Positions 1 through 8,805 are shown, counted from the stretch's first letter. The stretch is 64,000 bases of DNA from Chryseobacterium sp. FH1 (GCF_000735135.1 NZ_JPLZ01000002.1:412317-476316), one strand, 5' to 3'. The notes: generated by a model from the sequence alone, not told the origin. Made by a program: numbers and translations.

Positions 1-1
1 C

Positions 2-1018
2 ATCCACGTTTTACCTCAGGATTATAAAGTAGATTCCGAAGGTGAAATCCAGGAACCAGTCGGGATGCACGGTAAAAGATTGGAAGCCAATTTCCACGTG
101 GTGGTGGGACAAATGGGTTCTATCAGAAATATAGCGAGATGCGTTCGTGAAGCCGGTTTGGAAATGGAAGCTTTGACTTTGGAACCTTTGGCGTCGTCCG
201 AAGCGGTTTTGACTAAAGAAGAAAAAGAAGCGGGTGTTGCCATTGTAGATATTGGTGGTGGAACTACGGATATTGCGATTTTCAAAGACAATATCATCCG
301 TCATACTTGCGTGATTCCTTACGGTGGCGGAATTATTACCGATGATATCAAGGAAGGCTGTTCCATCATCGAGAAACACGCAGAGCAACTGAAAGTGAAA
401 TTCGGTTCGTCTGTTCCTGAATTGGAAAAAGACAGTACATATGTGACAATTCCAGGATTGCACGGTCGTCCGGACAAAGAGATTTCTCTTAAGGTTTTGG
501 CTCAAATCATCAATGCAAGAGTTGAAGAGATTCTTGAAATGGTGAATACCGAATTGAAAGCTTACGGCGCATTCGAACAAAAGAAAAAACTGATTGCCGG
601 AATCGTTTTGACAGGCGGTGGTTCCAATTTGAGAAACCTTCGTCAGTTAGCCAACTACACAACAGGCTTCGACAGCAGAATCGGTTTTGCTAATGAATAT
701 GTGGCAAACGATAAAAATCAATATTTGAAAGGTCCGGAATTTGCAACTTCCATCGGTTTGTTAATGGAAAGTCTGAAAATCCGAGACAAGAAAATGCTGG
801 TGACAGAGGAAGAAATCATCGAAGAATTGAAACCTCAAATCGAAAACGCAATTCAAGCGCAGACTCAGACTCAATCTCAGGAAATTCAAACGCCTCAGGT
901 TCAGAATGACATCGTAGAGATGGCGAAACACAAAGCAGAAGTGAAGAAAAACCGACCAACTTTCGGACAATCACTGATGGACAAAGTCAAAAAATTCTTT
1001 GAAGAAGTAGAAGAGTAA
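2..1018 (+). CDS. ftsA: Cell division protein FtsA (5' end missing)
   Basis: FtsA is the actin-like ATPase that tethers FtsZ to the inner membrane and recruits the divisome. The window opens inside the gene: the frame is open from base 2, and its first codons read IHVLPQDYKVDSEG, the usual FtsA segment before the 1C domain. Visible motifs are the phosphate loop DIGGGTTDIAIF and the adenosine motif VLTGGGSNLRNL. A Gln/Thr-rich linker follows, then a C-terminal amphipathic helix (SLMDKVKKFFEEVEE) that fits the membrane-targeting helix. ftsZ follows after 106 bp, the classic division-cluster order. About a quarter of the N-terminus lies outside the window. Confidence 0.96.
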   Translation: MHVLPQDYKVDSEGEIQEPVGMHGKRLEANFHVVVGQMGSIRNIARCVREAGLEMEALTLEPLASSEAVLTKEEKEAGVAIVDIGGGTTDIAIFKDNIIRHTCVIPYGGGIITDDIKEGCSIIEKHAEQLKVKFGSSVPELEKDSTYVTIPGLHGRPDKEISLKVLAQIINARVEEILEMVNTELKAYGAFEQKKKLIAGIVLTGGGSNLRNLRQLANYTTGFDSRIGFANEYVANDKNQYLKGPEFATSIGLLMESLKIRDKKMLVTEEEIIEELKPQIENAIQAQTQTQSQEIQTPQVQNDIVEMAKHKAEVKKNRPTFGQSLMDKVKKFFEEVEE

Positions 1019-1024
1019 CTAATA

Positions 1025-1104
1025 TTGTAAAATCGAAGAATCGTGGAATCGTAAAACAAGCAAATTGACAATTTTGCAAATCAACGATTTAACGATTTAA
1101 CAAA
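1025..1104. repeat. Imperfect inverted word repeat between ftsA and ftsZ
   Basis: The left arm carries AATCG three times and the right arm carries AACGATTT twice, which is its complement. The middle part GCAAATTG-AC-AATTTTGC is itself a near palindrome. The whole spacer could fold into one long imperfect hairpin. No T-run follows, so it does not look like a normal terminator. Function unknown. Confidence 0.6.
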
Positions 1105-1124
1105 ACTGAAAAAAACATACCATT

Positions 1125-3005
1125 ATGGACAATATATCAAACACACAAGGTTTTTCCTTTGACCTACCAAAAGGGAATTCTGCCATCATCAAAGTAATTG
1201 GTGTTGGTGGCGGTGGAAACAACGCTTTGAAGCATATGTACGAGAAAGGAATCTACGGCGTAGATTTCGTAATCTGTAATACCGATGCACAGACTTTGGA
1301 CAACAATCCGGTTTCTAACAAAGTTCAGCTAGGAATCTCAATGACAGAAGGTCTTGGCGCGGGTGCTGACCCAGAAGTTGGAGAGAAGGCGGCGATTGAA
1401 AGCATCGACGAAATCAAAGCGGCGATGGGACAAAACACCAAGATGGTTTTCATCACTGCCGGAATGGGCGGTGGAACGGGAACTGGTGCGGCGCCTGTGA
1501 TTGCAAAAGTAGCGAAGGAAATGGGAATCCTGACTGTAGGAATCGTAACCGTGCCTTTTAGTTTTGAAGGAAAAAGAAGATTGGACCAAGCTGAATTGGG
1601 TCTAGATAAATTAAGAAATAATGTTGATTCCCTAATTGTCATCAATAATGATAAATTAAGGCAACAATTCGGAAATCTTGGTTTCAAACAAGGTTTTTCC
1701 AAAGCCGATGAAGTTTTGACCAACGCGGCGAAAGGAATGGCAGAGGTGATTACAGGTTATTTCGATGTCAATATCGATTTCCGTGATGCAAAATCTGTCC
1801 TTCAGAATTCCGGAACTGCATTGATGTCAACCGGCGTTGCAACTGGCGAGAAAAAAGCGGAAGAAGCGGTGAAGAAAGCATTGGATTCTCCATTGTTGAA
1901 TGACAACAAAATCACCGGTGCGAAAAACGTTCTATTGTTGATTAGAAGCGGTGTTTCTGAGGTGACGATGGACGAAATCGGAGTAATTATGGACTATATC
2001 CAAAAAGAAGCTGGCCACACGGCTGATATTATTTTTGGAGTTGGAACAGATGAGGAATTGGGCGATGCAGTAAGCGTTTTGGTCATCGCAACTGGATTCT
2101 CAAATGACGATAAAAAGCACACAGGAACAACTGAAACGATTAAATATTCTTTGGACGACAGACCAAATTCGTTTTCAAGAAACAGAGAATCCCCTTTCAA
2201 AAGTAGACTTCAGGAAGAGTCAAAACCTCAGCCAGAATCTGGAAAGAACTTTTTTCGTTTAGAAGATGAGGATGATTTCGGAACGTCTAATTTTCCAACT
2301 AATTCTTTAGTAGAAAGTCTGGTGGAAGAAGTGGAAACGGAAACTCAAATCATCGAGAACGAGGAAATCGTAGATTATTCTAATGATTACAACGATGGAA
2401 AGCAGGAGTACAATCTTTTCAATTTTGAAGATGACGTAAATGACGACTTCGATTTGGAGCCACAATCTTTCACTTTCGAAGTTGAGGACAAGCCAAAAGC
2501 GTCTTTCAAAACTGAAGAAGTAGAAAAACCGGTTGAAGTTACTTTCACCATCAACGAATCTCCAGCGGAAGAGGAATTTCCTGTCATCGAAAAGCAAGTC
2601 ATTTCCGAAGTTAAAGAAGAAATCGTAAACGAGGTTGTCGAAGAAAAAATCGAGGAGCCAAAAGCTAACAATTACGCTTTCACATCAGAAGTAAAAGAAG
2701 AAATCGTAGAAGAGAAAAAACAAGAGCCAGTTCAGGAAACTGAAGGTGGATTCACTTTTTTCAACAAAACTTCCGACACGGCTTCAAAGGCGATGGACAG
2801 AAGAAACAAGTTGAAAGAATTCAATTCCCGTTACCAGCAATTGGACAATGAGAACGTTTTCGAAACAGTTCCAGCGTTCAAAAGAAAGAACATCATCATC
2901 GATGGCGCCAACGCATCCGATCAAAACATCAATACATTTTTGTCTGATAACAACGGAAGTATGCAGTTGAGAGAAAACCGTTTTCTTAATAAAGATGTAG
3001 ATTAA
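1125..3005 (+). CDS. ftsZ: Cell division GTPase FtsZ with long acidic tail
   Basis: FtsZ is the tubulin homologue that polymerises into the division ring. The GTPase domain covers roughly residues 15-330: N-terminal GVGGGGNNAL, the tubulin signature GGGTGTG at about 115-121, and the T7-loop region NVDIDFRDAK. The remaining ~290 residues are low-complexity and acidic, rich in Glu and Val, with recurring E-V-K-E-E-I-V units, and end in a basic/polar tail (RENRFLNKDVD). At 626 residues it is far longer than the ~380-residue E. coli protein; long linkers are common in flavobacteria. The ATG is clear and follows ftsA directly. Confidence 0.98.
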   Translation: MDNISNTQGFSFDLPKGNSAIIKVIGVGGGGNNALKHMYEKGIYGVDFVICNTDAQTLDNNPVSNKVQLGISMTEGLGAGADPEVGEKAAIESIDEIKAAMGQNTKMVFITAGMGGGTGTGAAPVIAKVAKEMGILTVGIVTVPFSFEGKRRLDQAELGLDKLRNNVDSLIVINNDKLRQQFGNLGFKQGFSKADEVLTNAAKGMAEVITGYFDVNIDFRDAKSVLQNSGTALMSTGVATGEKKAEEAVKKALDSPLLNDNKITGAKNVLLLIRSGVSEVTMDEIGVIMDYIQKEAGHTADIIFGVGTDEELGDAVSVLVIATGFSNDDKKHTGTTETIKYSLDDRPNSFSRNRESPFKSRLQEESKPQPESGKNFFRLEDEDDFGTSNFPTNSLVESLVEEVETETQIIENEEIVDYSNDYNDGKQEYNLFNFEDDVNDDFDLEPQSFTFEVEDKPKASFKTEEVEKPVEVTFTINESPAEEEFPVIEKQVISEVKEEIVNEVVEEKIEEPKANNYAFTSEVKEEIVEEKKQEPVQETEGGFTFFNKTSDTASKAMDRRNKLKEFNSRYQQLDNENVFETVPAFKRKNIIIDGANASDQNINTFLSDNNGSMQLRENRFLNKDVD

Positions 3006-3007
3006 TT

Positions 3008-3094
3008 TGCGATTGGCTTTTGGCAACTAGCTTTTAGCTTTCCAATTGGAATGCAATTTTAAAAGCCAATTGCCAAAAGCTATTCGCCAAAAGC
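3008..3094. repeat. Inverted word repeat between ftsZ and yqeY
   Basis: GGCTTTTGGCAACTAGCTTT on the left is nearly complementary to AAAAGCCAATTGCCAAAAGC on the right, and a further GCCAAAAGC follows. The spacer is almost entirely this imperfect hairpin. It shares its design, not its sequence, with the ftsA-ftsZ spacer. Confidence 0.65.
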
Positions 3095-3104
3095 AAAAAA
3101 AACA

Positions 3105-3551
3105 ATGAGTTTAGAACTTACCATAAACGATGCGATAAAAACCGCAATGAGAGAGAAAGACAGAGTTGCTCTAGATTCTCTACGTGCTGTGAAAGCGCAA
3201 ATATTATTGCTGAAAACAGAAGCGATTGGAGCAGAGGTTTCAGCAGAACAGGAAATTGCAATTTTGCAAAGAATGATCAAGCAAAGGAAGGATTCCTACG
3301 ACCAATTTACGGCTCAGGGAAGAACGGACCTTGCGGAAGTAGAAGAAGCGCAATCCAAAGTGATTGAAAAGTTTCTTCCACAACAGCTTACTGCAGAAGA
3401 ACTGGAATCAGAAATCAAGAAAATTATTTCTGAGACTGGCGCAGAAAGCATCAAAGATTTAGGAAAAGTAATGGGCGTTGCTTCCAAAGCATTGGCCGGA
3501 AAATCAGACGGAAAGAGCATTTCCGAAATGGTGAAGAAGTTACTTTCCTAA
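3105..3551 (+). CDS. GatB/YqeY domain protein
   Basis: A 148-residue YqeY-family protein. The family resembles the tail of the GatB subunit of tRNA amidotransferase and may bind tRNA; its cellular role is not settled. The usual family length and blocks are visible: N-terminal helix LTINDAIKTAMREKDRVALDSLR, then IAILQRMIKQRKDSYDQF, and the C-terminal DLGKVMGVASKALAGKSDGK. It lies downstream of ftsZ on the same strand, separated by a hairpin repeat, so it may be co-transcribed with the division genes. Confidence 0.93.
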   Translation: MSLELTINDAIKTAMREKDRVALDSLRAVKAQILLLKTEAIGAEVSAEQEIAILQRMIKQRKDSYDQFTAQGRTDLAEVEEAQSKVIEKFLPQQLTAEELESEIKKIISETGAESIKDLGKVMGVASKALAGKSDGKSISEMVKKLLS

Positions 3552-3557
3552 ATATAA

Positions 3558-3618
3558 ATGATAGTTGATAAATGATAATTGATTTTATCATTCATCATTT
3601 ATAAATTATCATTCATTA
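3558..3618. repeat. AT-rich inverted repeat after yqeY
   Basis: Repeats of the word AAATGATAATTG face ATCATTTATAAATTATCATT, giving a long A/T hairpin. It is the third consecutive spacer in this cluster with this layout. Confidence 0.5.
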
Positions 3619-3654
3619 CTACGGATATACAAAATATGCATATCGATTTGATTT

Positions 3655-3688
3655 GAACCCAAGATCTTCGGATTTTGGGTTTTTTTTA
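3655..3688 (+). terminator. Intrinsic terminator with TTCG tetraloop
   Basis: The stem AACCCAA/TTGGGTT extends through ATC/GAT to a TTCG loop and is followed by a run of T. It probably ends the ftsA-ftsZ-yqeY transcript. The rest of the gap up to 3975 shows no convincing gene. Confidence 0.85.
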
Positions 3689-3975
3689 TACTGTCCATTA
3701 TTTCTTAAAGTTTTTGATTTATCAGATTTCATCCAAGATAAAAACTTTGCGACTTTCAAAACATCAAATTCATAATTCTTACGCCTTTGCGTTAAATTTT
3801 CCACACCACGCTTTAAAGTAAAAGTCATTCGCTATCAGCTATTTTCCTGTCAAAATGTCTCAATAGATTTTCGGAATGGTTTTAATAGAATGAAAGATGA
3901 GCCAAGCAAAATAATTATGATTAAATTTGCAACTCAAACGAAACTTTGAACGTTAAACTTTTAAACAAATCAATT

Positions 3976-4386
3976 ATGTATCCAGCAGATTTAGTATTGC
4001 CAATGAAGGCAGAACTTACAGATAAAGGTTTCCAAGACCTTACAACACCAGCAGAAGTTGACTCGGCACTTAAACAATCGGGAACAACTTTATTAGTAAT
4101 CAATTCAGTTTGTGGATGTGCGGCAGGTGCGGCAAGGCCAGGCGTTTTGTACTCTTTGACAGGCGAGAAAAAGCCAGACCATTTGGTAACAGCTTTTGCA
4201 GGATTTGATACGGATGCAGTTGCTGAAGCAAGAAGATTGCTAGCGCCTTTCCCTCCAAGTTCGCCAGCTGTAGCACTTTTCAAGGACGGAGAATTGGTGC
4301 ATATGTTGGAAAGACACCACATCGAAGGAAATCCTGCAGGCGCAATCGCTGCGAATCTTCAGGCGGCTTTTGACGAATATTGCTAA
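3976..4386 (+). CDS. Bacilliredoxin, BrxA/BrxB (YphP/YqiW) family
   Basis: A thioredoxin-fold protein that removes bacillithiol mixed disulfides or acts as a general disulfide reductase. The family hallmark NSVCGCAAGAARPG, with the unusual CGC active site, is at about residues 44-57. The start is set at ATG (MYPADLVLPM), which matches the family N-terminus; an upstream in-frame TTG would add ten residues with no support. Length 136 is normal. It is a single-gene unit with its own terminator. Whether this organism makes bacillithiol cannot be told here. Confidence 0.93.
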   Translation: MYPADLVLPMKAELTDKGFQDLTTPAEVDSALKQSGTTLLVINSVCGCAAGAARPGVLYSLTGEKKPDHLVTAFAGFDTDAVAEARRLLAPFPPSSPAVALFKDGELVHMLERHHIEGNPAGAIAANLQAAFDEYC

Positions 4387-4392
4387 AAATAG

Positions 4393-4427
4393 AAAGACCA
4401 AGACAGAAATGTTTTGGTCTTTTTTTA
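4393..4427 (+). terminator. Intrinsic terminator of the bacilliredoxin gene
   Basis: The stem AAAGACCAA/TTGGTCTTT is followed by seven T. Confidence 0.88.
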
Positions 4428-4554
4428 TGAAATCGTTTTCAGGATTTTTGATAAGATTCAATGATAATAGGCGATTTAAAATCATTTCTTAGAAAAAATA
4501 AAAATCTATTGATGAAAAGTTCGGAAATAGGCTTTCAAACTTTTCATTATTTTT

Positions 4555-4562
4555 TAAATTTG
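4555..4562 (+). promoter_or_regulatory. -7 box of the prs promoter
   Basis: TAAATTTG matches the Bacteroidetes consensus TAnnTTTG. It ends only 13 nt before the prs ATG, so the transcript would have a leader of about 5-8 nt. No clear -33 TTG at ideal spacing. Confidence 0.6.
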
Positions 4563-4575
4563 CAAAAAAGTAAAA

Positions 4576-5514
4576 ATGTCAGATCAAGCAAGTTATTTGT
4601 TTTCTACCAGAACCAGCCACGAGTTGGCGGAAAAAATCGCTCAGGCTTATGGGCAACCATTAGGGCAAATCAATATTCAGCATTTCAGCGACGGAGAATT
4701 TGAACCTGTATTGGAGCAATCTGTAAGAGGAGCACGCGTTTTCCTTATTGCATCTACGTTTCCTCCAGCGGACAATCTTTTGGAATTGTTATTAATGATA
4801 GACGCTGCGAAAAGAGCTTCTGCCAAAAACATTACCGTTGTAATTCCTTATTACGGCTTGGCAAGACAAGACAGAAAGGACAAACCACGCGCACCAATTG
4901 GAGCAAAGTTGGTGGCCAATCTTCTGACTGCAGCCGGAGCTACAAGAATTATGACAATGGATTTGCACGCAGATCAGATTCAAGGTTTCTTCGAGATTCC
5001 GGTAGATCATTTGTACGCTTCCACGATTTTTGTAAAATACATTCAATCTTTGAATCTTGATAATTTGACGATTGCGTCACCAGATATGGGCGGTGCGAAA
5101 AGAGCGAAGAATTATGCAGGACATTTGGGCGCTGACGTTGTAATCTGTTACAAAGAAAGAAAAAAGGCCAACGTTGTAGAAGAGATGTTCCTGATTGGTG
5201 ATGTTAAAGATAAGAACGTGATTCTTATTGATGATATGATCGATACTGCAGGAACACTTTGCAAAGCGGCTGATATATTAATGGAAAAAGGTGCAAAATC
5301 TGTAAGAGCAATGGCGACTCACGGTGTACTTTCCGGAAAGGCTTATGAGAATATCGAAAACTCTCAGCTTTTGGAAGTGATTGTAACAGATTCTATTCCT
5401 TTGAAAGAAGACAGATCTTCGAAAATCCGTGTTTTATCTTGCGCAGAATTGTTTGCAGATGTGATGAATATGGTACATGAGCACAAATCCATTAGTGAGA
5501 AGTTCATTATCTAA
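4576..5514 (+). CDS. prs: Ribose-phosphate pyrophosphokinase
   Basis: Makes PRPP from ribose-5-phosphate and ATP, the precursor of nucleotides, histidine and NAD. Visible motifs are the N-terminal FSDGEFEPVLEQSVRG, the ATP-site block YYGLARQDRKDKPRAPIGAK, the metal-binding DLHADQIQGFF, and the PRPP loop VILIDDMIDTAGT near residue 220. At 312 residues it is the normal class I length. It is followed after 43 bp by rplY, which has its own -7 box but could also be read from the prs promoter because no terminator lies between them. Confidence 0.98.
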   Translation: MSDQASYLFSTRTSHELAEKIAQAYGQPLGQINIQHFSDGEFEPVLEQSVRGARVFLIASTFPPADNLLELLLMIDAAKRASAKNITVVIPYYGLARQDRKDKPRAPIGAKLVANLLTAAGATRIMTMDLHADQIQGFFEIPVDHLYASTIFVKYIQSLNLDNLTIASPDMGGAKRAKNYAGHLGADVVICYKERKKANVVEEMFLIGDVKDKNVILIDDMIDTAGTLCKAADILMEKGAKSVRAMATHGVLSGKAYENIENSQLLEVIVTDSIPLKEDRSSKIRVLSCAELFADVMNMVHEHKSISEKFII

Positions 5515-5524
5515 AAAAAATTAA

Positions 5525-5532
5525 TATCTTTG
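5525..5532 (+). promoter_or_regulatory. -7 box of the rplY promoter
   Basis: TATCTTTG is an exact TAnnTTTG match, 25 nt before the rplY ATG. Confidence 0.7.
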
Positions 5533-5557
5533 CACCCTTAAAATAATTTTATACAAA

Positions 5558-6196
5558 ATGAAATCAATTACAATTCAAGGTACAAAAAGAGAAAGCGTGG
5601 GCAAAAAGTCTACTAAAGCTTTACGTGATGCTGAATTAGTTCCTTGTGTTGTTTACGGAGGTGGCGAGCCATTGAACTTCTCTGCATTGGAGAAAGCGTT
5701 CAAAGGTTTGGTATATACTCCCGAAGCACACACGGTATCTATTGAAGTTGACGGACAGGTAATTCCTGCAGTTCTTCAAGATATTCAGTTCCACCCAATT
5801 ACGGACAAGATCATTCACGCTGATTTCTACAGATTATCTGATGATAAACCAGTAGTTATGGAAGTTCCAGTAAGAGTTACAGGTCGTTCCAAAGGTGTGG
5901 TTGCCGGTGGTGTTCTTAGACAAACTTACAGAAAACTAAAAGTAAAAGCTATCCCAGCTAACTTGCCAGACGAGATCGTAGTAGATATTACTGCTCTTAA
6001 AATTGGTAACAAGTTTTATGTAGAAAGTCTTAAAAATGAGAAATATACATTCATGCACCCAGACAATGCAGTAATTGTTGCTGTTAAAATGTCTAGAAAT
6101 GCTAGCAAAAATGCTGCTGCTGCAATGGATGATGACGATGAAGAAGTAACAGAAGGTGGAGCAGAAGCTACTACTGAAGAAACTTCTGCAGAGTAA
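5558..6196 (+). CDS. rplY: 50S ribosomal protein L25, Ctc form
   Basis: Binds 5S rRNA in the large subunit. The protein has the L25 domain ([29 protein letters not shown]) followed by the longer Ctc-type C-terminal domain ([19 protein letters not shown]). It ends in an acidic tail [18 protein letters not shown] that is typical of Bacteroidetes L25. Length 212 fits the Ctc form rather than the 94-residue E. coli protein. Confidence 0.97.
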   Translation: MKSITIQGTKRESVGKKSTKALRDAELVPCVVYGGGEPLNFSALEKAFKGLVYTPEAHTVSIEVDGQVIPAVLQDIQFHPITDKIIHADFYRLSDDKPVVMEVPVRVTGRSKGVVAGGVLRQTYRKLKVKAIPANLPDEIVVDITALKIGNKFYVESLKNEKYTFMHPDNAVIVAVKMSRNASKNAAAAMDDDDEEVTEGGAEATTEETSAE

Positions 6197-6224
6197 TCTA
6201 TCACTGCTAGAACAGTTTAATATA

Positions 6225-6264
6225 AAAAATCTCGTCAAGAATTTTCTTGACGAGATTTTTTTTT
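6225..6264 (+). terminator. Strong intrinsic terminator after rplY
   Basis: A perfect 17-bp stem AAAAATCTCGTCAAGAA with its complement, a two-base loop and a T-run. The symmetry allows use on both strands. Confidence 0.92.
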
Positions 6265-6304
6265 AATTCTACAGATCAAAACATTTTCCATTACCAAAAA
6301 TTGT

Positions 6305-6312
6305 TATATTTG
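6305..6312 (+). promoter_or_regulatory. -7 box of the GH3 gene promoter
   Basis: TATATTTG lies 6 nt before the ATG, giving an almost leaderless transcript. Confidence 0.6.
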
Positions 6313-6318
6313 TGGAGA

Positions 6319-7836
6319 ATGGCAACCAAAGCTTTATTTAATTCTGTCGTCAATTGGTTTATCCGTCAGCGGATAGATCAGATCGAGCATTTCAAAAAAT
6401 ATCCTGTGGAAACCCAGGAAGGACTTCTCTTTTCTCAGATGTTTTATGCGGAAGAAACAGAATACGGACATAAGTATGGTTTCAGTACCATTTCCAATTA
6501 CAAAGATTTCCAGAAAAGAGTTCCAATTGTTTGCTACGAAGACTTCGAACCTTACATAGAAAAAGCAAGGCAAGGGCAAAAAGATGTCTTTTGGCCAGGT
6601 GTCATCAGGCAATTTGCAAAATCTTCCGGAACCACTAATGCAAAGAGCAAATACATTCCCATCACGGACGAAAGTTTGGAAGATTGCCATTACAAAGCGG
6701 GGAAAGATCTGGTTTCAATTTATGTGAACAACCATCCGGAAAGCGCACTTTTTCAGCATAAAAATTTGAGATTAGGTGGAAGTGCGGAAATGTATCAGGA
6801 CTTCAATACAAAATTTGGGGATCTTTCGGCGATTTTGATCGAGAATCTTCCGTTTTGGGTAGAGATCATCAATACGCCCAGCAAGAAAACCTCCTTGATG
6901 TCTGAGTGGGAAAGTAAAATGAAAGCCATAATCGGCGAGGTGAAGAATGAAGATGTGGGAAGTCTCACAGGCGTTCCAAGCTGGATGATGGTTTTGCTCC
7001 AAAGGACTCTGCAGGAAACGGGAAAAAATTCTCTTTCCGAACTTTGGCCTAATCTTGAAGTTTTTTTCCATGGTGGCATCAGTTTCAAACCTTATAAAAA
7101 TCAATACCAAGATATCGTTGGCAAAAATATCAGATACTACGAGATCTATAACGCTTCCGAAGGCTTTTTTGCCATTCAGGACCAGGCAGGAAGCGATGAG
7201 ATGCTTTTGATGTTAGATTACGGGATTTTCTACGAATTCATTCCAATGGACCTTTACAACACGGGAATCCGAGAAGCGATTCCAATTTCTGAAGTTGAGA
7301 TCGGTAAAAATTATGCTGTTGTGATTACCACCAACGGCGGACTTTGGCGCTATCTGATCGGTGATACGGTCAAGTTTACTTCCACAAGTCCTTACAGAAT
7401 CAAAATCTCTGGAAGAACCAAGCATTACATTAATGCATTTGGGGAAGAGCTGATGATAGATAATGTGGAAACTGCGCTCAAAACGGCTTGTGAACAATTG
7501 CAGGCAAGCGTTTCGGATTATACAGGCGCTCCGGTTTTTATGACCAATTGTAGCAAAGGCTGTCACGAATGGATTTTTGAATTTACCAAAAAACCAAGTT
7601 GCCTCGAGCAGTTCACAAAAGTTTTTGATGATACTTTGAAATCCTTAAACTCAGATTACGAAGCAAAAAGATACAACGACATCACTTTGAAGGCTCCAAT
7701 CGTACATTCTGCCAAACCCAATCTTTTCTACGAATGGATGGCAAGCCGAGGAAAACTTGGTGGACAAAATAAAGTTCCTAGATTGAGCAACGATCGGGAA
7801 TACATCGATCCTTTGTTGAAATTGAATGAAAATTAA
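6319..7836 (+). CDS. GH3 auxin-responsive-promoter family protein
   Basis: A member of the GH3 acyl-acid amidosynthetase fold, in the ANL adenylating superfamily. Plant GH3 enzymes adenylate a carboxylic hormone and join it to an amino acid; the bacterial substrate is unknown. The ATP motif SSGTTNAKSKYIPIT is at about residues 95-110, with YNASEGFFAIQD and YRLIGDT-like YLIGDTVKF further on. The start MATKALFNSVVNW is chosen because the promoter box sits just upstream; a 24-residue extension would begin inside the rplY terminator. Length 505 is normal for Bacteroidetes members. It is a single-gene unit. Confidence 0.9.
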   Translation: MATKALFNSVVNWFIRQRIDQIEHFKKYPVETQEGLLFSQMFYAEETEYGHKYGFSTISNYKDFQKRVPIVCYEDFEPYIEKARQGQKDVFWPGVIRQFAKSSGTTNAKSKYIPITDESLEDCHYKAGKDLVSIYVNNHPESALFQHKNLRLGGSAEMYQDFNTKFGDLSAILIENLPFWVEIINTPSKKTSLMSEWESKMKAIIGEVKNEDVGSLTGVPSWMMVLLQRTLQETGKNSLSELWPNLEVFFHGGISFKPYKNQYQDIVGKNIRYYEIYNASEGFFAIQDQAGSDEMLLMLDYGIFYEFIPMDLYNTGIREAIPISEVEIGKNYAVVITTNGGLWRYLIGDTVKFTSTSPYRIKISGRTKHYINAFGEELMIDNVETALKTACEQLQASVSDYTGAPVFMTNCSKGCHEWIFEFTKKPSCLEQFTKVFDDTLKSLNSDYEAKRYNDITLKAPIVHSAKPNLFYEWMASRGKLGGQNKVPRLSNDREYIDPLLKLNEN

Positions 7837-8209
7837 TTTTTACATTCCGTCATTTCAATTTTATCATTAATTTTTTTTGCAAACTTCTGATTCAAACAAA
7901 TCTTCTAAAGAATTTGTAACATCGGCATACTTTACCATGATTTTATCATAAAGATAGATTTTGATAATCAAATATTCTACAGCGTTTTATAATGAAATAT
8001 GTTTCTGTATTTTCAATGTAATTATAGCTAGTGATTATTCAAAAATCATTAATTGTTTTATTTTTAAATTTTTTAATGGAACGGCAGTAAAAGATTGTCA
8101 TCACTGCAAAAGCTTTTGAAACAAGACCTTGACAAAAATTCTGGCATCAGAAAGTTTGGTTGTTAATTTTTATTGATAAATAATAATTTATTTTATATAG
8201 AAATATTTA
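7837..8209. other. AT-rich intergenic gap
   Basis: I see no ORF, RNA gene or clear repeat here. A stretch near 8080-8125 reads like a short Cys/His-containing peptide but is cut by a stop, so it is not called. Confidence 0.5.
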
Positions 8210-8314
8210 ATGCAAAATTTCGTAATTTACGTCACGGATTATTGCACGGATTTGGAAGTTGCGCAAGAAGGTAAACTATCAGGCATTCAAAAATTGAAAA
8301 AAATATATAAATAA
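8210..8314 (+). CDS. Possible 34-residue small protein
   Basis: An ATG-initiated frame reading MQNFVIYVTDYCTDLEVAQE and ending in a Lys-rich tail. It sits 11 bp before the next gene, in the same direction. I recognise no family, and it could be chance or the remnant of a larger gene. Confidence 0.25.
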   Translation: MQNFVIYVTDYCTDLEVAQEGKLSGIQKLKKIYK

Positions 8315-8325
8315 AAATTTGAATT

Positions 8326-8598
8326 ATGTTTAAAAATTATGAACTTTCAAAAAATCCAATGGATTGGGTATATGCAATACTTTGGCTTGTTATTTTTGGG
8401 GCTTTTGCTATTTATATTATATCTGGAAGGATGTTTGAACCTGAAAATGGAAAAATCCATATCGTAGCTATATTGATAGGCTGGATAGCAGAATATATTG
8501 GAATAATCGGGACAGGTTTATTGTTCTTTGTCATTGGATTGTATAAATCTTTCAGAGTTGCTTTCGTTAAAAAAGGGGAAACAATCGAGGCAGAATAA
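8326..8598 (+). CDS. Small membrane protein, unknown
   Basis: Ninety residues with two predicted membrane helices (WVYAILWLVIFGAFAIYII and IGWIAEYIGIIGTGLLFFVI) joined by a short polar loop, and a charged C-terminus. No family recognised. It opens a run of four or more co-directional genes for small membrane proteins and is followed after 3 bp by the next, which suggests one operon. Confidence 0.65.
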   Translation: MFKNYELSKNPMDWVYAILWLVIFGAFAIYIISGRMFEPENGKIHIVAILIGWIAEYIGIIGTGLLFFVIGLYKSFRVAFVKKGETIEAE

Positions 8599-8601
8599 AT
8601 T

Positions 8602-8805
8602 ATGGAGGTCAATTATCTCATACTCGGATTTACAGGCTTGTTTTTGGTAGGTACACTATTTCATTATAAATATACACAAAGGAAAGGAACAGCTTTCCGG
8701 TACAAACCAATCACACTGTTGGTGGTAGTGGTTTTGTTTTTAATGTCGCTTTATGGGATTATAACGGGGAAGGCTTACAATGAAATTTTGCCTTTCATCC
8801 GATAA
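8602..8805 (+). CDS. Small two-helix membrane protein, unknown
   Basis: Sixty-seven residues with an N-terminal hydrophobic helix (YLILGFTGLFLVGTLF), a basic loop (YTQRKGTAFRYK) and a second helix (TLLVVVVLFLMSLYGII). It begins 3 bp after the preceding membrane protein. The pair may form a complex, but nothing shows what it does. Confidence 0.6.
   Translation: MEVNYLILGFTGLFLVGTLFHYKYTQRKGTAFRYKPITLLVVVVLFLMSLYGIITGKAYNEILPFIR

Noticed and set aside
11-580. 189-codon frame opposite ftsA
   Set aside because: It lies wholly antisense to conserved ftsA codons and reflects codon bias; no family likeness.
3619-3828. 69-codon minus-strand frame after yqeY
   Set aside because: It runs through the plus-strand terminator hairpin and has no promoter or family likeness.
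8080-8170. Cys/His-containing peptide-like stretch in the gap after the GH3 gene
   Set aside because: Cut by a stop after about 14 codons and has no start; too little to call a pseudogene.
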